From Halomonas sp. BDJS001 (GTDB lineage Bacteria > Pseudomonadota > Gammaproteobacteria > Pseudomonadales > Halomonadaceae): 64,000 bases of DNA. The notes beneath the pieces are model-generated. The model saw only the letters and a list, made by a program, of their open reading frames with translations. It did not search any database and had not been told where the DNA came from. Shown in pieces: positions 8,941-18,455 of this stretch. The DNA is taken from assembly GCF_026104355.1 (NCBI RefSeq), contig NZ_CP110535.1:496001-560000 (forward strand), in the 5' to 3' direction. Numbering within the stretch: position 1 is the first letter of the stretch; every line of letters starts with the position of its first letter. The translations under genes were made by a program, and so were the position numbers.

Positions 8941-10293
8941 ATGAAAAATAACTTTAATAAGCTCACCCTGGCCGCTGCCATTACAGCCGCTGCCTTCGCC
9001 AGTCAAGCTCATGCAGGCGGGTATCAAATCAACGAGCAGAGCGTGAGTGGGCAGGGCTATGGTCACGCCGGGCGAAGCTCTAACATTCATGATGCAACCA
9101 TTGTGTACGGCAACCCGGCGGGTATGTCGTTTTTAGACCGTGCGCAAGTCACGGTGGGGGCAACCTACCTAAACGTAAATACAGATATTTCCAATGTCCA
9201 AGCGAGCCGCTTCATTGATTCGGGCGTAGCCACTGGCGGTGCGCCAAATGGCAATCAGATTCCGGTAGGCAGTATTCCCGGAGGTAACGATGGCGATATG
9301 GTGCCAGGAACACCCATTCCCTTTGCTTTCTATGCGCAGCCAGTGACTGATCAGCTCGCGTTCGGCTTCGGTGTGTATGCACCCTTTGGTTCTAAAACCG
9401 ACTACGAAGATGATTTCCAGGGCCGCTATTTTGGCGACTATACCGAAGTCAAGGTGGTCAGTGCGCAGCCAACGGTCTCTTATCGCTTTAACGATCAGTG
9501 GTCGGTTGGTGCAGGCATCACATACAACCAGGTGGAAGGGGAACTGCGTCGCCAGCTACCCTCTGAGGCTACGTTTAATCCCGATAATGACATCGACTCA
9601 CGGGTGGATGGTGACGATGAAGCGTGGGGTTATAATCTGGGCGTGATCTATCGCCCAATGCCTGAAACCACGCTGGGTCTGACTTATCGCTCGAAGGTGG
9701 ATTACACACTGGAAGGGAATTTTAGTGCTACCGACCCGCTTGGTAATGTCGTTCGCTCAGATAGTGCGAACCTGGATTTAACCACCCCTGAGACGGTTAA
9801 CTTCTCGCTTACCCAGCAGATGACTGACCGTCTCAAGCTGATGTTCGGTGCCTCCTGGGTGCGTTGGAGCCAATTCGACCAAATCCTGGTTACCGGCAGC
9901 CAAGGCGATACGATTACCCAAGAGGTTCAGAACTATTCAAACGCTTGGGCGTTTGCCACCGGCGGCGAGTATCAGTTAACGAAGACATTGGCGCTTCGTG
10001 CTGGGGTTACGTTAGACATGACGCCGACCAATGATGAGGATCGTAGCGTACGTATCCCTTCCGATGATCGGCGCATTTTCTCGTTGGGGGCAGGGTGGAG
10101 CCCAACGCCTGACCTGACTGTCGACGTGGCTTACTCCTATCTGTCAGAGCGCGGCACCTTTGTTGAGCAGGATCGTAGCGACCTGCTGGCCAGCCAAGCG
10201 ACGGGTGGCCAGCCGGTAGGCGGAGCCTCCTACTCAGCGGACTACAAAAACGAAGCTCACGGTTTTGGTGCACAGTTAACCTATCGCTTTTAA
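8941..10293 (+). CDS. FadL-family outer membrane transport protein
   Basis: 450 residues from ATG 8941, after a GAGAGG site. A Sec signal peptide (MKNNFNKLTLAAAITAAAF then ASQAHA) is cut before GGYQINEQS. The mature N-terminus GYQINEQSVSGQGYGHAGRSS followed by YGNPAGMSFL is the FadL/OMPP1/TodX plug signature; the C-terminus QLTYRF ends with phenylalanine as in outer-membrane barrels. Such proteins let long-chain fatty acids or other hydrophobic compounds across the outer membrane. The frame opens earlier (8854), but those residues precede the signal peptide and are not used here. A terminator follows immediately. The specific substrate is not predictable. Confidence 0.92.
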   Translation: MKNNFNKLTLAAAITAAAFASQAHAGGYQINEQSVSGQGYGHAGRSSNIHDATIVYGNPAGMSFLDRAQVTVGATYLNVNTDISNVQASRFIDSGVATGGAPNGNQIPVGSIPGGNDGDMVPGTPIPFAFYAQPVTDQLAFGFGVYAPFGSKTDYEDDFQGRYFGDYTEVKVVSAQPTVSYRFNDQWSVGAGITYNQVEGELRRQLPSEATFNPDNDIDSRVDGDDEAWGYNLGVIYRPMPETTLGLTYRSKVDYTLEGNFSATDPLGNVVRSDSANLDLTTPETVNFSLTQQMTDRLKLMFGASWVRWSQFDQILVTGSQGDTITQEVQNYSNAWAFATGGEYQLTKTLALRAGVTLDMTPTNDEDRSVRIPSDDRRIFSLGAGWSPTPDLTVDVAYSYLSERGTFVEQDRSDLLASQATGGQPVGGASYSADYKNEAHGFGAQLTYRF

Positions 10294-10310
10294 GAGCCAA
10301 ACGCCAACGA

Positions 10311-10334
10311 AACCCGGCCCGCGCCGGGTTTTTT
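10311..10334 (+). terminator. Rho-independent terminator after the FadL-type gene
   Basis: A perfect 8-bp stem AACCCGGC/GCCGGGTT with a 4-base loop, followed by six T counting the end of the stem. It begins 17 bases after the porin stop. Confidence 0.88.
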
Positions 10335-10350
10335 ATTGAACGGAATAACG

Positions 10351-10380
10351 CTCTCAAGCATTAATATGCAAGCTTGAGAG
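10351..10380. terminator. Inverted repeat at the 3' end of the opp operon
   Basis: CTCTCAAGC (10351-10359) pairs with GCTTGAGAG (10372-10380). It sits directly after the opp ATPase stop on the minus strand, between two convergent units. There is no T-run, so it may act as a 3' RNA-protecting hairpin rather than an intrinsic terminator. Confidence 0.5.
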
Positions 10381-10381
10381 C

Positions 10382-11995
10382 CTAGGCGGCTGGGCTCTCC
10401 AGGAAAGCGGCGCGCATCAATTCACTGGTGTAAGTTTGGCGTGGGGCGTTAAACAGCGATTGGGTATCGTTTTGCTCAATGATTTCGCCTTGGCGCATGA
10501 CGATCACCTCGTCTGCCAACGCCCGTACCACGGCAAGGTCGTGGCTAATAAACAGGTAGGTCAGTTGATGACGCTGTTGTAAGTCGCGTAATAGCTCGAT
10601 GATGGTCATTTGAACCGAGCGGTCTAGCGCAGATGTTGGCTCGTCAAGCAACAGAAACTCGGGCTTGACGACCAGGGCTCGGGCAATCGCAATTCTTTGC
10701 CGCTGCCCGCCTGAAAATTCATGCGGGTAGCGATGCCGATGGGCAGGATCCAACGCGACTTCTTCGAGAGACTGGATGACCTGTGTATCGCGTTCAGCTC
10801 TGGTCAACAAGGGTTGATGGACGCGCAGCCCTTCGCCAATGATCTCGCCCACCGTCATGCGCGGGGAAAGTGAACCAAAGGGGTCTTGGAAGACAACTTG
10901 CATACGTGCCCGTATCGGGCGCATCCCCGCACGGTCAAGTTGGGCAACGTCGATATCATCGAAACGTATCTTACCGTGACTTTTCACCAGACGAAGCAGT
11001 GCACGGCCCAGGGTGGTTTTGCCAGAACCTGATTCGCCCACAATACCTAAGGTTTGGCCTTTGCGTAACGTCAGGTTGATGTTTTTCACTGCTTCAAAAT
11101 AGCGGTTAGGGCCAAAGAGCTGCTTTTTAATCGCAAAACGCACGCTGAGGTTGCTGGCTGTGAGCAAAACGGGGGCCGTGTCGGGAACGGGCGCCTTTTG
11201 GCCGCTTGGATTGGCAGCGATTAGCATCTGCGTATAAGGATGCTGCGGTGACTGGAACAGGGTGTTGGTTGCCCCCGATTCTACGATTTCACCGTGCTGC
11301 ATAACGCATACGCGATCGGCTAAGTGACGAACAACCCCCAGGTCGTGGGTGATAAACAAAATAGCCATGCCGTAGCGGGCCTGGAGGTCTTTCAGAAGCG
11401 CGAGTATCTGAGCTTGCACGGTCACATCAAGGGCCGTGGTTGGTTCATCAGCAATCAGCAGTTTAGGCTCGCAAGCCAGCGCCATAGCAATCATCACCCG
11501 TTGACGCTGGCCGCCGGAAAGTTCGTGAGGGTAGCTGTCGACTCGGCGTTCAGCCTCAGGAATACCCACTTGTGCAAGCAGTTCTAGCACGCGCAGATGT
11601 GAGTCGCGACCACGTAATTTTGTGTGCTTATGCAATACTTCACGGATCTGCTTACCAATGCGGTGCAGTGGGTTGAGCGAGGTCATTGGCTCTTGAAAGA
11701 TCATGGATATTTCATTGCCACGGATGGCCCGCAGGCGCTGACGGCTAACCGTTAGCAAGTCTTCATCACCTGCGCCGCCATGCCAGCGAATGCTGCCCGT
11801 GGAGTGGGCTAGCTCGGGCAGTAGCCCTATCGCAGCAGTCGAGGTGATCGACTTTCCAGAGCCCGACTCTCCCACAAGTGCCATTGTCTCGCCTTGGTTA
11901 AGCGTAAAGCTAACGTTGTTAACTGCGGTAACGGTGCCGTTGGGGAGGTCGAAGTCTACGCGCAGGTGATCAAACTCCAGCAGTGGTTGTGGCAT
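10382..11995 (-). CDS. Oligopeptide ABC importer, single-chain double ATPase (OppD-OppF fusion type)
   Basis: 537 residues holding two complete ABC domains. Domain 1 has Walker A GESGSGKSITS near residue 40 and signature ELSGGQRQRVMIAMAL; domain 2 has Walker A GESGSGKTTLGRAL near residue 315 and EFSGGQRQRIAIARAL, each with Walker B and switch His (LLIADEPTT, LLLDEPTS; ITHDL, ISHDL). The halves match OppD and OppF, joined as in YejF- or GsiA-type proteins. It energises peptide uptake through OppB and OppC. It is the last gene of the operon, 33 bases after oppC. Confidence 0.92.
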   Translation of the reverse strand: MPQPLLEFDHLRVDFDLPNGTVTAVNNVSFTLNQGETMALVGESGSGKSITSTAAIGLLPELAHSTGSIRWHGGAGDEDLLTVSRQRLRAIRGNEISMIFQEPMTSLNPLHRIGKQIREVLHKHTKLRGRDSHLRVLELLAQVGIPEAERRVDSYPHELSGGQRQRVMIAMALACEPKLLIADEPTTALDVTVQAQILALLKDLQARYGMAILFITHDLGVVRHLADRVCVMQHGEIVESGATNTLFQSPQHPYTQMLIAANPSGQKAPVPDTAPVLLTASNLSVRFAIKKQLFGPNRYFEAVKNINLTLRKGQTLGIVGESGSGKTTLGRALLRLVKSHGKIRFDDIDVAQLDRAGMRPIRARMQVVFQDPFGSLSPRMTVGEIIGEGLRVHQPLLTRAERDTQVIQSLEEVALDPAHRHRYPHEFSGGQRQRIAIARALVVKPEFLLLDEPTSALDRSVQMTIIELLRDLQQRHQLTYLFISHDLAVVRALADEVIVMRQGEIIEQNDTQSLFNAPRQTYTSELMRAAFLESPAA

Positions 11996-12028
11996 ATCAC
12001 CTCCTTGCCTTTATTAACGCGTCTTTTG

Positions 12029-12913
12029 TTAACGTGTTTTGGGATCAAGGGCGTCGCGCAGACCGTCCCCCAGAAAGTTTAAGCACAGCAGGGTAGTCGC
12101 GAGAAATGCTGAGGGAACAATCAGCATCCAAGGCGCCGTTTCCATCATGTCTTTTCCTTCACTGATCAGAACCCCCCAACTGGTTAAGGGTTCTTGAACG
12201 CCAAGCCCCAGAAAGGACAAAAAACTTTCCAGCAAAATCACTTTAGGTACGGTGAGAGTGACGTAGATGATCACCGGGCCAAGGGCATTGGGAATCAGGT
12301 GGCGTGTGACAATCTTAAAACTGCTTACGCCAAGCGCATGGGCGGCCTCTACGAATTCACGGCGCTTTAATGCCAGTACTTGCCCGCGCACGATACGAGA
12401 CATATCAAGCCATTCGACGGCACCAATGGCGGCGTAGATGAGCAGGATATTGCGTCCGAAAACCACCATCAGCAAGATGACCATAAACATAAACGGTAGT
12501 GAGTACATAATGTCGACAAAGCGCATCATCAGGTTGTCGATCCGCCCACCGAAATAGCCAGCAATGGCGCCATACAATACACCGATCACCAGGGAAACGA
12601 GGGTGGCGACGATGGCAACAGAGAGCGAGATTTGCCCGCCGTGAAAGACTCGCGTCAAGAGGTCACGCCCATTGGCATCGGTGCCGGCCAAGTGACCACT
12701 TTCCATGTTGGGCGGTGCTAAAAAGGCATTCCAATCTACTTCATCGAGTGCCCAGGGTGTTAGCCAGGGGCCGACGAGGCAAACGAGGGTAATCAGCGCG
12801 ATGAGTACGAGGCTGGCCAAAGCCGCTTTGTTTTGGCGTAGCCGTCGCCAAGCTTCGCCGCCCAGGCTATGGCCAGCGATCGGCGGGGACGATACGGTAT
12901 TAGTCATTGTCAT
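12029..12913 (-). CDS. oppC: Oligopeptide ABC importer permease OppC
   Basis: 294 residues, about six transmembrane spans. An N-terminal cytosolic stretch leads to the first span (LASLVLIALITLVCLVGPW), then the HLAGTDANGRDLLTRVFHGG segment typical of OppC/DppC, and the cytoplasmic EAA-like loop (REFVEAAHALGVSSFKIVTRH, shown to its core EAAHALG) that docks the ATPase. It forms the channel with OppB. Its start overlaps the end of oppB by 14 bases, indicating coupled translation. Confidence 0.92.
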   Translation of the reverse strand: MTMTNTVSSPPIAGHSLGGEAWRRLRQNKAALASLVLIALITLVCLVGPWLTPWALDEVDWNAFLAPPNMESGHLAGTDANGRDLLTRVFHGGQISLSVAIVATLVSLVIGVLYGAIAGYFGGRIDNLMMRFVDIMYSLPFMFMVILLMVVFGRNILLIYAAIGAVEWLDMSRIVRGQVLALKRREFVEAAHALGVSSFKIVTRHLIPNALGPVIIYVTLTVPKVILLESFLSFLGLGVQEPLTSWGVLISEGKDMMETAPWMLIVPSAFLATTLLCLNFLGDGLRDALDPKTR

Positions 12914-13829
12914 AACGAATCTGCGGATCCAGTGCCGAGTAGAGTAAATCGACCAAAAGGTTGAGTAGCACGATCAGGGCGCTATAAAACACCACCGTGC
13001 CCATTACCAGGGTGTAGTCACGATTAAGCGCAGCTTGGACAAAATAGCGGCCAATCCCGGGGATGCCGAAAATTTGTTCAATCACGACGGATCCAGTGAT
13101 AATGCCGGCAATGGCAGGCCCCAAGTAGGAAATAACCGGTAGCATTGAAGGGCGCAGGGCGTGGCGCAGAATCACTTCACTCTCGTTGAGTCCTTTGGCC
13201 CGCGCGGTGCGGATGAAGTGGCTGCCTAACACTTCAATCATGCTGGCTCGCGTCATGCGGGCAATATAGGCAATCTGTTGAAGGGAGAGGGCGACAATAG
13301 GAAGCACCATATTTCGCCAATGCCCATCGTTCCAGCCGCCGACCGGTAGCCAGGCCAAAAAAACACCGAACACCAGCGCCAATAGCGGGGCAACCACAAA
13401 GTTGGGAATGGCCACCCCAGCAAGCGCTGTGCCCATCACCATATAGTCAATGGTGGAGTTGCGTTTAAGTGCCGCAATAACCCCCATGGGAATACCGACC
13501 AGAAGCGCGAGGCTGATTGCCCATAGGCCGAGTTCCAGGCTGACAGGAAAGCCCTGAGCGACGAGCTCAGTGACCGAAAAATCCTTATATTTGAACGAGG
13601 GGCCAAGGTCGCCTTGAAGCAGGTTTCCCATATAGGTGGCATATTGCTCCCAGACGGGTTTGTCCAGGCCGTACGAAGCCATGAGATTGGCCTCTATCTC
13701 AGGCGGTAGTTGTCGTTCACCGTCGAAGGGGCCGCCGGGGGCCAAGTGCATTAAAAAGAACGACAGGGTAATCACAATCCATAGCGTCGGGATCGCCTGA
13801 AGTAAGCGTCTTAAGGTGTAGCTGAGCAT
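12900..13829 (-). CDS. oppB: Oligopeptide ABC importer permease OppB
   Basis: 309 residues with six predicted spans. The N-terminus (MLSYTLRRLLQAIPTLW) and the segments LAPGGPFDGERQLPPE and GPSFKYKDFSV are very like enteric OppB, which argues for oligopeptides rather than dipeptides or nickel. The EAA-type loop contains RTARAKGLNESEVILRHALR at its core RAKGLNE. It follows oppA after a 79-base gap that holds a strong RNA hairpin and overlaps oppC downstream. Confidence 0.94.
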   Translation of the reverse strand: MLSYTLRRLLQAIPTLWIVITLSFFLMHLAPGGPFDGERQLPPEIEANLMASYGLDKPVWEQYATYMGNLLQGDLGPSFKYKDFSVTELVAQGFPVSLELGLWAISLALLVGIPMGVIAALKRNSTIDYMVMGTALAGVAIPNFVVAPLLALVFGVFLAWLPVGGWNDGHWRNMVLPIVALSLQQIAYIARMTRASMIEVLGSHFIRTARAKGLNESEVILRHALRPSMLPVISYLGPAIAGIITGSVVIEQIFGIPGIGRYFVQAALNRDYTLVMGTVVFYSALIVLLNLLVDLLYSALDPQIRYDND

Positions 13830-13843
13830 TATCGGGCCTCGCT

Positions 13844-13864
13844 CCTCAGGCCAAAGGCCTGAGG
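13844..13864 (-). other. Perfect hairpin between oppA and oppB
   Basis: CCTCAGGCC (13844-13852) and GGCCTGAGG (13856-13864) form a 9-bp perfect stem with a three-base loop, transcribed downstream of oppA. No T-run follows. Hairpins here commonly protect the abundant binding-protein mRNA from 3' decay and reduce read-through to the permease genes; that role is inferred. Confidence 0.75.
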
Positions 13865-13908
13865 GGGGTAGCGGTAGTCAGTTGTGATAAAAAACGAACT
13901 ACAGGGAA

Positions 13909-15483
13909 TTAATCGTCGAAGTGAACCCAGCGTGAGCGATGGATATCTTCAATATTGGTTTCCCAGCCGGAAATGTCGGGGCTAACAAGATTGCGCGAGA
14001 CGTAGTAGTAGATCGGTAGCGTAGCGCTGTTTTCTAGGGCGAGGGTCTCTGCTTCGGCCATGATGTCGGCTCGCTTATCCAGATCCTGAGTATTCGCGGC
14101 TTCGCTCATCAGAGCATCAAACTCAGGCGAGCTATAGGCGCCATAGTTATTCGATACATTGCTTTCCAACAGACTTAGAAAGTTTTGGGCGTCGTTGTAG
14201 TCACCGATCCAGCCTGCACGTGCAACATCGAAGTCGCCCTGACGAATATCCGCGTAGTGAACGGCGACCTCCGAATTATACAGATCAACCTCAACGCCAA
14301 GGGGCTTCCACATGGCGGCGATAGCGATGGCGACCTTACGATGATCCTCGCTGGTGTTATAGCGCAGCATGAGCTCCAGCGGATTATCAGGGCCATAGCC
14401 TGCTTCCTGTAGTAATTCCCGCGCGCGTTCCATCCGCTCTTCCTGAGAGAGCTCGGCGAAGCTGGCGGTGGGGGCTTCATAATGGCTGACGTTAGGTGGC
14501 ACGAAGCTATACGCAGGCAGTTCGCCGGTACCGAGAATTTGATCGGTAATGACTTCGCGACGAACGGCGAGGCTTAGCGCTTCACGCACCCGCGGGTCAG
14601 TGGTCGCATGGCCATCACGAGCATTGAAAACGTAGTAATAAATGCCGAGGTAGGGGGCTATCTGAACGGCTTCAGGCAGGTTATCCATCAGCCAGTCATA
14701 CTGTTGAGTCGGAAACTCTCGAGCAATATCAATCTCTCCTGCCCGGAAACGGTTGAGCGCTGTGTTGCGCTCTTCAATAGGGAAATAAACGATTTCGTCC
14801 AGTGCTACCTGATCAGCATCGTGAAAATTGGGGTTGCGAGTGGCTGTGATACGCGTTTGCGACTGCCAATCCTCTAGCTGAAAAGCACCGTTGGAGACCA
14901 TATTGCCTGGCCTGGACCACTCATTGCCATGTGCTTCCACCGTGTGACGTGGCAGCGGATAGGCGGTGTAGTGGGAGAGTTGATCTAAAAAATAAGGCGT
15001 TGAACGTTCGAGGGTGATTTGCAGTGTCGACGCGTCGATGGCTTGCACGCCGAGGGTGCTTGTGTCGGCTTCACCTGCATAGACAGCTTCAGCATTTTTA
15101 ATCGGATATAGCAGATAGGCGTAATTAGCGGCGGTGGCTGGTGATAAAATGCGCTGAAAGGCGAACACAAAATCATCAGCAGTGACAGGTTCACCGTCCG
15201 ACCATTTGGCGTTGTCCCTTAGCGTGAAGGTGTACACCGTGCCGTCATCGGAGATTTCCCAGGATTCTGCAACGCCGGGAATACGTGTGCCGTCGGCGGC
15301 TTCAGTGACGAGCCCTTCAAACAGATCGCCCACCACATCGTTTTCCCAGACGCCGCTAATTTTATGCGGATCTAGAGAGGCGGGCTCGCCCATAATGGCT
15401 AAACGCAGTGTGTCCGCCTGGAGAGGTGTAGCGCAGCTTAGGGCCAGCGCTATTGAGCCCATGAGAGTGCGAGTTTTTAGCAT
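13909..15483 (-). CDS. oppA: Periplasmic oligopeptide-binding protein OppA
   Basis: 524 residues. A Sec signal peptide (MLKTRTLMGSIALALSC, ATPLQA) is probably cut before DTLRLA; the cysteine is not in a good lipobox, so it is likely soluble periplasmic. The SBP family 5 signature is visible: EPASLDPHK, LFEGLVTEAADGTRIPG and WSDGEPVTADDFVFAFQRI. It captures peptides and delivers them to OppBC. ATG follows a GGAGGG site six bases upstream. First gene of the oppABC-DF unit. Confidence 0.95.
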   Translation of the reverse strand: MLKTRTLMGSIALALSCATPLQADTLRLAIMGEPASLDPHKISGVWENDVVGDLFEGLVTEAADGTRIPGVAESWEISDDGTVYTFTLRDNAKWSDGEPVTADDFVFAFQRILSPATAANYAYLLYPIKNAEAVYAGEADTSTLGVQAIDASTLQITLERSTPYFLDQLSHYTAYPLPRHTVEAHGNEWSRPGNMVSNGAFQLEDWQSQTRITATRNPNFHDADQVALDEIVYFPIEERNTALNRFRAGEIDIAREFPTQQYDWLMDNLPEAVQIAPYLGIYYYVFNARDGHATTDPRVREALSLAVRREVITDQILGTGELPAYSFVPPNVSHYEAPTASFAELSQEERMERARELLQEAGYGPDNPLELMLRYNTSEDHRKVAIAIAAMWKPLGVEVDLYNSEVAVHYADIRQGDFDVARAGWIGDYNDAQNFLSLLESNVSNNYGAYSSPEFDALMSEAANTQDLDKRADIMAEAETLALENSATLPIYYYVSRNLVSPDISGWETNIEDIHRSRWVHFDD

Positions 15484-15530
15484 TCTGATCCCTCCAATAT
15501 TATTTTAATACGATTGTTTGACTGTTTGAG

Positions 15531-15549
15531 TGCTAGTTAAGTACTAGCA
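15531..15549. promoter_or_regulatory. Inverted repeat upstream of oppA
   Basis: TGCTAGT (15531-15537) and ACTAGCA (15543-15549) are perfect 7-bp arms around five bases, 48 bases before the oppA start. It could be an operator or a leader hairpin. I could not recognise a matching regulator or a confident oppA promoter. Confidence 0.35.
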
Positions 15550-15642
15550 TCGGGGAAAAGCAGGCGTCCATAAGAAATTAAACATGTAGCTATGCGCAAT
15601 TTCGATACTATGAGCGTTATGCGCGACAAACCTGCATGGTTG

Positions 15643-15670
15643 TTGACAGCCAATTTCGCTACACTATGCG
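15643..15670 (+). promoter_or_regulatory. Candidate sigma-70 promoter of prfB
   Basis: A perfect TTGACA (15643-15648), a 16-base spacer and TATGCG (15665-15670), 57 bases before the prfB ATG. The -35 is consensus and the -10 partial. Confidence 0.55.
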
Positions 15671-15726
15671 CTTTTCTGATCGATACACCTCTGTACGATC
15701 CGAGTAGACCAAGCTAGGGCGATCCC

Positions 15727-16825
15727 ATGTTGGAAACCAATCCGATTCACAACCAGCTTAAGGACCTGTCTGAGCGGACAGACGTTCTTAGGGGGTATCT
15801 TTGACTATGCCGAGAAGAAAGATCGGCTAGAAGAGGTCACCCGCGAACTGGAAGATCCCAATGTCTGGAACGATCCAGACTACGCGCAGAAGTTAGGCAA
15901 AGAGCGCGCCTCCCTCGAAGCCATTGTGGCGACCATTGATGAGCTTGAGCAGGGCCTTGGCGATAGCCGGGATCTGCTGGAGCTTGCCGAAATGGAAGAG
16001 GATGAAGGCACCGTCGAAGAAGTGTGCAAAGAGCTGGAGAGCATGCAGGCGGCGTTAGAAAAGCTGGAGTTTCGGCGCATGTTTTCCGGTGAAATGGATC
16101 AGAACAACGCCTACCTGGAAATTCAGTCCGGCTCTGGTGGCACCGAAGCTCAGGATTGGGCCAATATTTTATTGCGCATGTACCTGCGCTGGGCGGATAG
16201 TCACGGCTTCAAAGCCGATATCACCGAAATCTCTGCTGGCGAAGTGGCGGGCATTAAGTCGGCCACGGTGCATATCCAGGGCGATTACGCTTTCGGCTGG
16301 CTGCGTACTGAAACTGGCGTGCACCGGTTGGTACGTAAAAGCCCGTTTGATTCCGGTGGTCGTCGGCATACTTCCTTTGCTTCGGTATTCCTGTCGCCGG
16401 AAATTGACGACAGTTTCGAGGTGGAGATTAATCCTTCGGACTTACGCATCGATACCTACCGCTCCAGCGGCGCGGGCGGTCAGCACGTAAACACCACCGA
16501 TTCGGCCGTGCGGATTACCCACGAGCCGACTGGTATCGTGGTGGCCTGCCAGGGGCAACGCAGCCAGCACGCCAACCGCGATTTTGCCATGAAGCAGTTG
16601 AAAGCGCGGTTGTGGGAACACGAGATGCAAAAGCGCAACGCCGCCAAGCAGGAGGCCGAGGACTCCAAAGCTGACATCGGCTGGGGAAGCCAGATTCGCT
16701 CTTACGTGCTGGATGATCAGCGCATCAAGGATTTACGCACCGGCGTGCAGTCCAGTAACTGCGATAAAGTGCTCGACGGGGATATTGATCAATTTATCGT
16801 CGCTAGCTTGAAGCAAGGTTTGTAA
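15727..16825 (+). CDS. prfB: Peptide chain release factor 2, expressed by programmed +1 frameshift
   Basis: Join 15727..15801 and 15803..16825 gives 365 residues, the E. coli RF2 length. The first frame reads [17 protein letters not shown] and on to an in-frame TGA at codon 26; skipping one base continues as [14 protein letters not shown]2 catalyses termination at UGA and UAA. The peptidyl-release GGQ is at 250-252, and the stop-recognition tripeptide is SPF ([11 protein letters not shown]). Residue 246 is serine, not the threonine of E. coli K-12. lysS follows after 34 bases, the usual prfB-lysS pair. A start inside the second frame would lose the N-terminal domain. Confidence 0.97.
15787..15805 (+). 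promoter_or_regulatory. RF2 autoregulatory frameshift site
   Basis: The sequence reads CTT AGG GGG TAT CTT TGA C. It contains the internal Shine-Dalgarno-like AGGGGG, the slippery CTT codon and a TGA followed by C, a weak termination context. When RF2 is scarce the ribosome pauses at TGA and slips +1 to make full-length RF2. The layout is the canonical one. Confidence 0.96.
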
Positions 16826-16859
16826 TTTTTTTAGCGTTTGAACATGAACAGGGTGCCCC

Positions 16860-18371
16860 ATGGCTAACCAAGACGCGTCTCCTGCAGACAACGAAAACCA
16901 CCTGATCGCCGAGCGCCGTGCCAAGTTGACTGCTCGCCGTGAGCGCGCCGCTGAGCAGGGAAAGAGTGCGTTTCCCAATGATTTTCGCCGCGACAGCCTA
17001 ACCGTCGAGCTGCAAAATGCCTTCGGTGATAAAGACAAGGCCGAGCTTGAAGCGCTGGATCACCACGCCGCTGTGGCTGGTCGTGTAATGCGTCAACGTG
17101 GCCCCTTCATCGTCATTCAGGACGTGGCCGGGCAGATCCAGCTCTACGTGGATAAAAAGGGCCTGCCCGCCGACGTGCTGGAAGACGTTAAAAGCTGGGA
17201 TATCGGTGACATCGTCGCTGCCCACGGGCCGGTGCATAAATCCGGCAAGGGCGATCTGTACGTGATGATGAAGGAGGCGCAGCTGCTCACCAAGAGCCTG
17301 CGCCCGCTGCCGGATAAGTTTCACGGCCTCACCGATATGGAAGCCCGCTATCGTCAGCGCTATGTGGATCTGATCATGAATCCGCAGTCGCGTAAGGTGT
17401 TTGAAACCCGCGCAGCGGTGGTCAGCTCTATGCGCCGCTTCTTTGAAGCGCGCGGTTTTATGGAAGTGGAAACGCCGATGCTGCAGCCGATTCCTGGCGG
17501 TGCGGCGGCGCGCCCCTTCATTACCCACCACAATGCGCTGGATATCGATATGTATCTGCGTATCGCTCCGGAGCTTTACCTCAAGCGCCTGGTGGTGGGC
17601 GGTTTTGAAAAAGTGTTTGAGATTAACCGCAACTTCCGTAACGAAGGTCTTTCGACCCGCCACAACCCAGAGTTCACCATGGTGGAGTTCTACTGGGCTT
17701 ACGCGGATTACCGCGACCTGCTGGATATGACCGAAGCGATGCTGCGCACCGCCGCTGAAGAAGTGCTCGGTAACGCAGTGATTGAGTATCAGGGCGCGAG
17801 CTACGATTTCGGCAAACCTTTTGCCCGTTTGACGCTGCGTCAGGCGATTCTTGATCACGGTGACGGCATTGCCGACAGTGACTTGGATTCGCTGGAAGCG
17901 GCGCGGGCCACCGCCGAAAAGCTCGGCATCAAGGTCAAAGAGAGCTGGGGCCTGGGTAAAGTACAAACAGAGATCTTTGAAGAGGTGGCCGAGCATAAGC
18001 TCGACCAGCCGACCTTTATCACCGAATATCCGGCGGAAGTGAGTCCGCTTGCCCGGCGTAATGACGCTAATCCCTTCGTCACCGACCGCTTTGAGTTCTT
18101 TGTGGGCGGGCGCGAAATCGCCAACGGTTTCTCAGAGCTCAACGACGCCGAAGACCAGGCCGAGCGCTTCCGTGCTCAGTCCGCGGAAAAAGATGCCGGC
18201 GACCTGGAAGCGATGTACTACGATGCAGATTACGTGCGTGCGTTGGAGTACGGCATGCCGCCCACCGCGGGCGAAGGCATCGGTATCGACCGTCTGGTGA
18301 TGCTGTTCACCGACAGCGCCTCGATTCGCGATGTATTGCTGTTCCCGGCGATGCGCCCTGAAGTGGACTAA
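16860..18371 (+). CDS. lysS: Lysyl-tRNA synthetase (class II)
   Basis: 503 residues. It charges tRNA-Lys. An N-terminal OB-fold anticodon-binding domain (about 60-170, with [19 protein letters not shown]) precedes the class II catalytic core: motif 2 [20 protein letters not shown] near 265, and motif 3 [20 protein letters not shown] near 475 close to the C-terminus. ATG 16860 follows an AGGG site and lies 34 bases after prfB. A 6-bp hairpin follows the stop. Confidence 0.97.
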   Translation: MANQDASPADNENHLIAERRAKLTARRERAAEQGKSAFPNDFRRDSLTVELQNAFGDKDKAELEALDHHAAVAGRVMRQRGPFIVIQDVAGQIQLYVDKKGLPADVLEDVKSWDIGDIVAAHGPVHKSGKGDLYVMMKEAQLLTKSLRPLPDKFHGLTDMEARYRQRYVDLIMNPQSRKVFETRAAVVSSMRRFFEARGFMEVETPMLQPIPGGAAARPFITHHNALDIDMYLRIAPELYLKRLVVGGFEKVFEINRNFRNEGLSTRHNPEFTMVEFYWAYADYRDLLDMTEAMLRTAAEEVLGNAVIEYQGASYDFGKPFARLTLRQAILDHGDGIADSDLDSLEAARATAEKLGIKVKESWGLGKVQTEIFEEVAEHKLDQPTFITEYPAEVSPLARRNDANPFVTDRFEFFVGGREIANGFSELNDAEDQAERFRAQSAEKDAGDLEAMYYDADYVRALEYGMPPTAGEGIGIDRLVMLFTDSASIRDVLLFPAMRPEVD

Positions 18372-18402
18372 CACGCTAAGATAACGGATGAATAGTTGGT
18401 AA

Positions 18403-18420
18403 GGGCGCGTTATAGCGCCC
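18403..18420 (+). other. Hairpin after lysS
   Basis: GGGCGC (18403-18408) pairs with GCGCCC (18415-18420) around GTTATA. No T-run follows, so it is at best a weak or processing hairpin between lysS and the next gene. Confidence 0.4.
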
Positions 18421-18455
18421 ATAATGGTCAACGTTTCGACGGCGAGGAGAATCCC

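Noticed and set aside
16998..17996. 332-codon open frame on the minus strand inside lysS
   Set aside because: Long because of GC-rich codon bias opposite a conserved gene; no recognisable domain, ribosome site or context.
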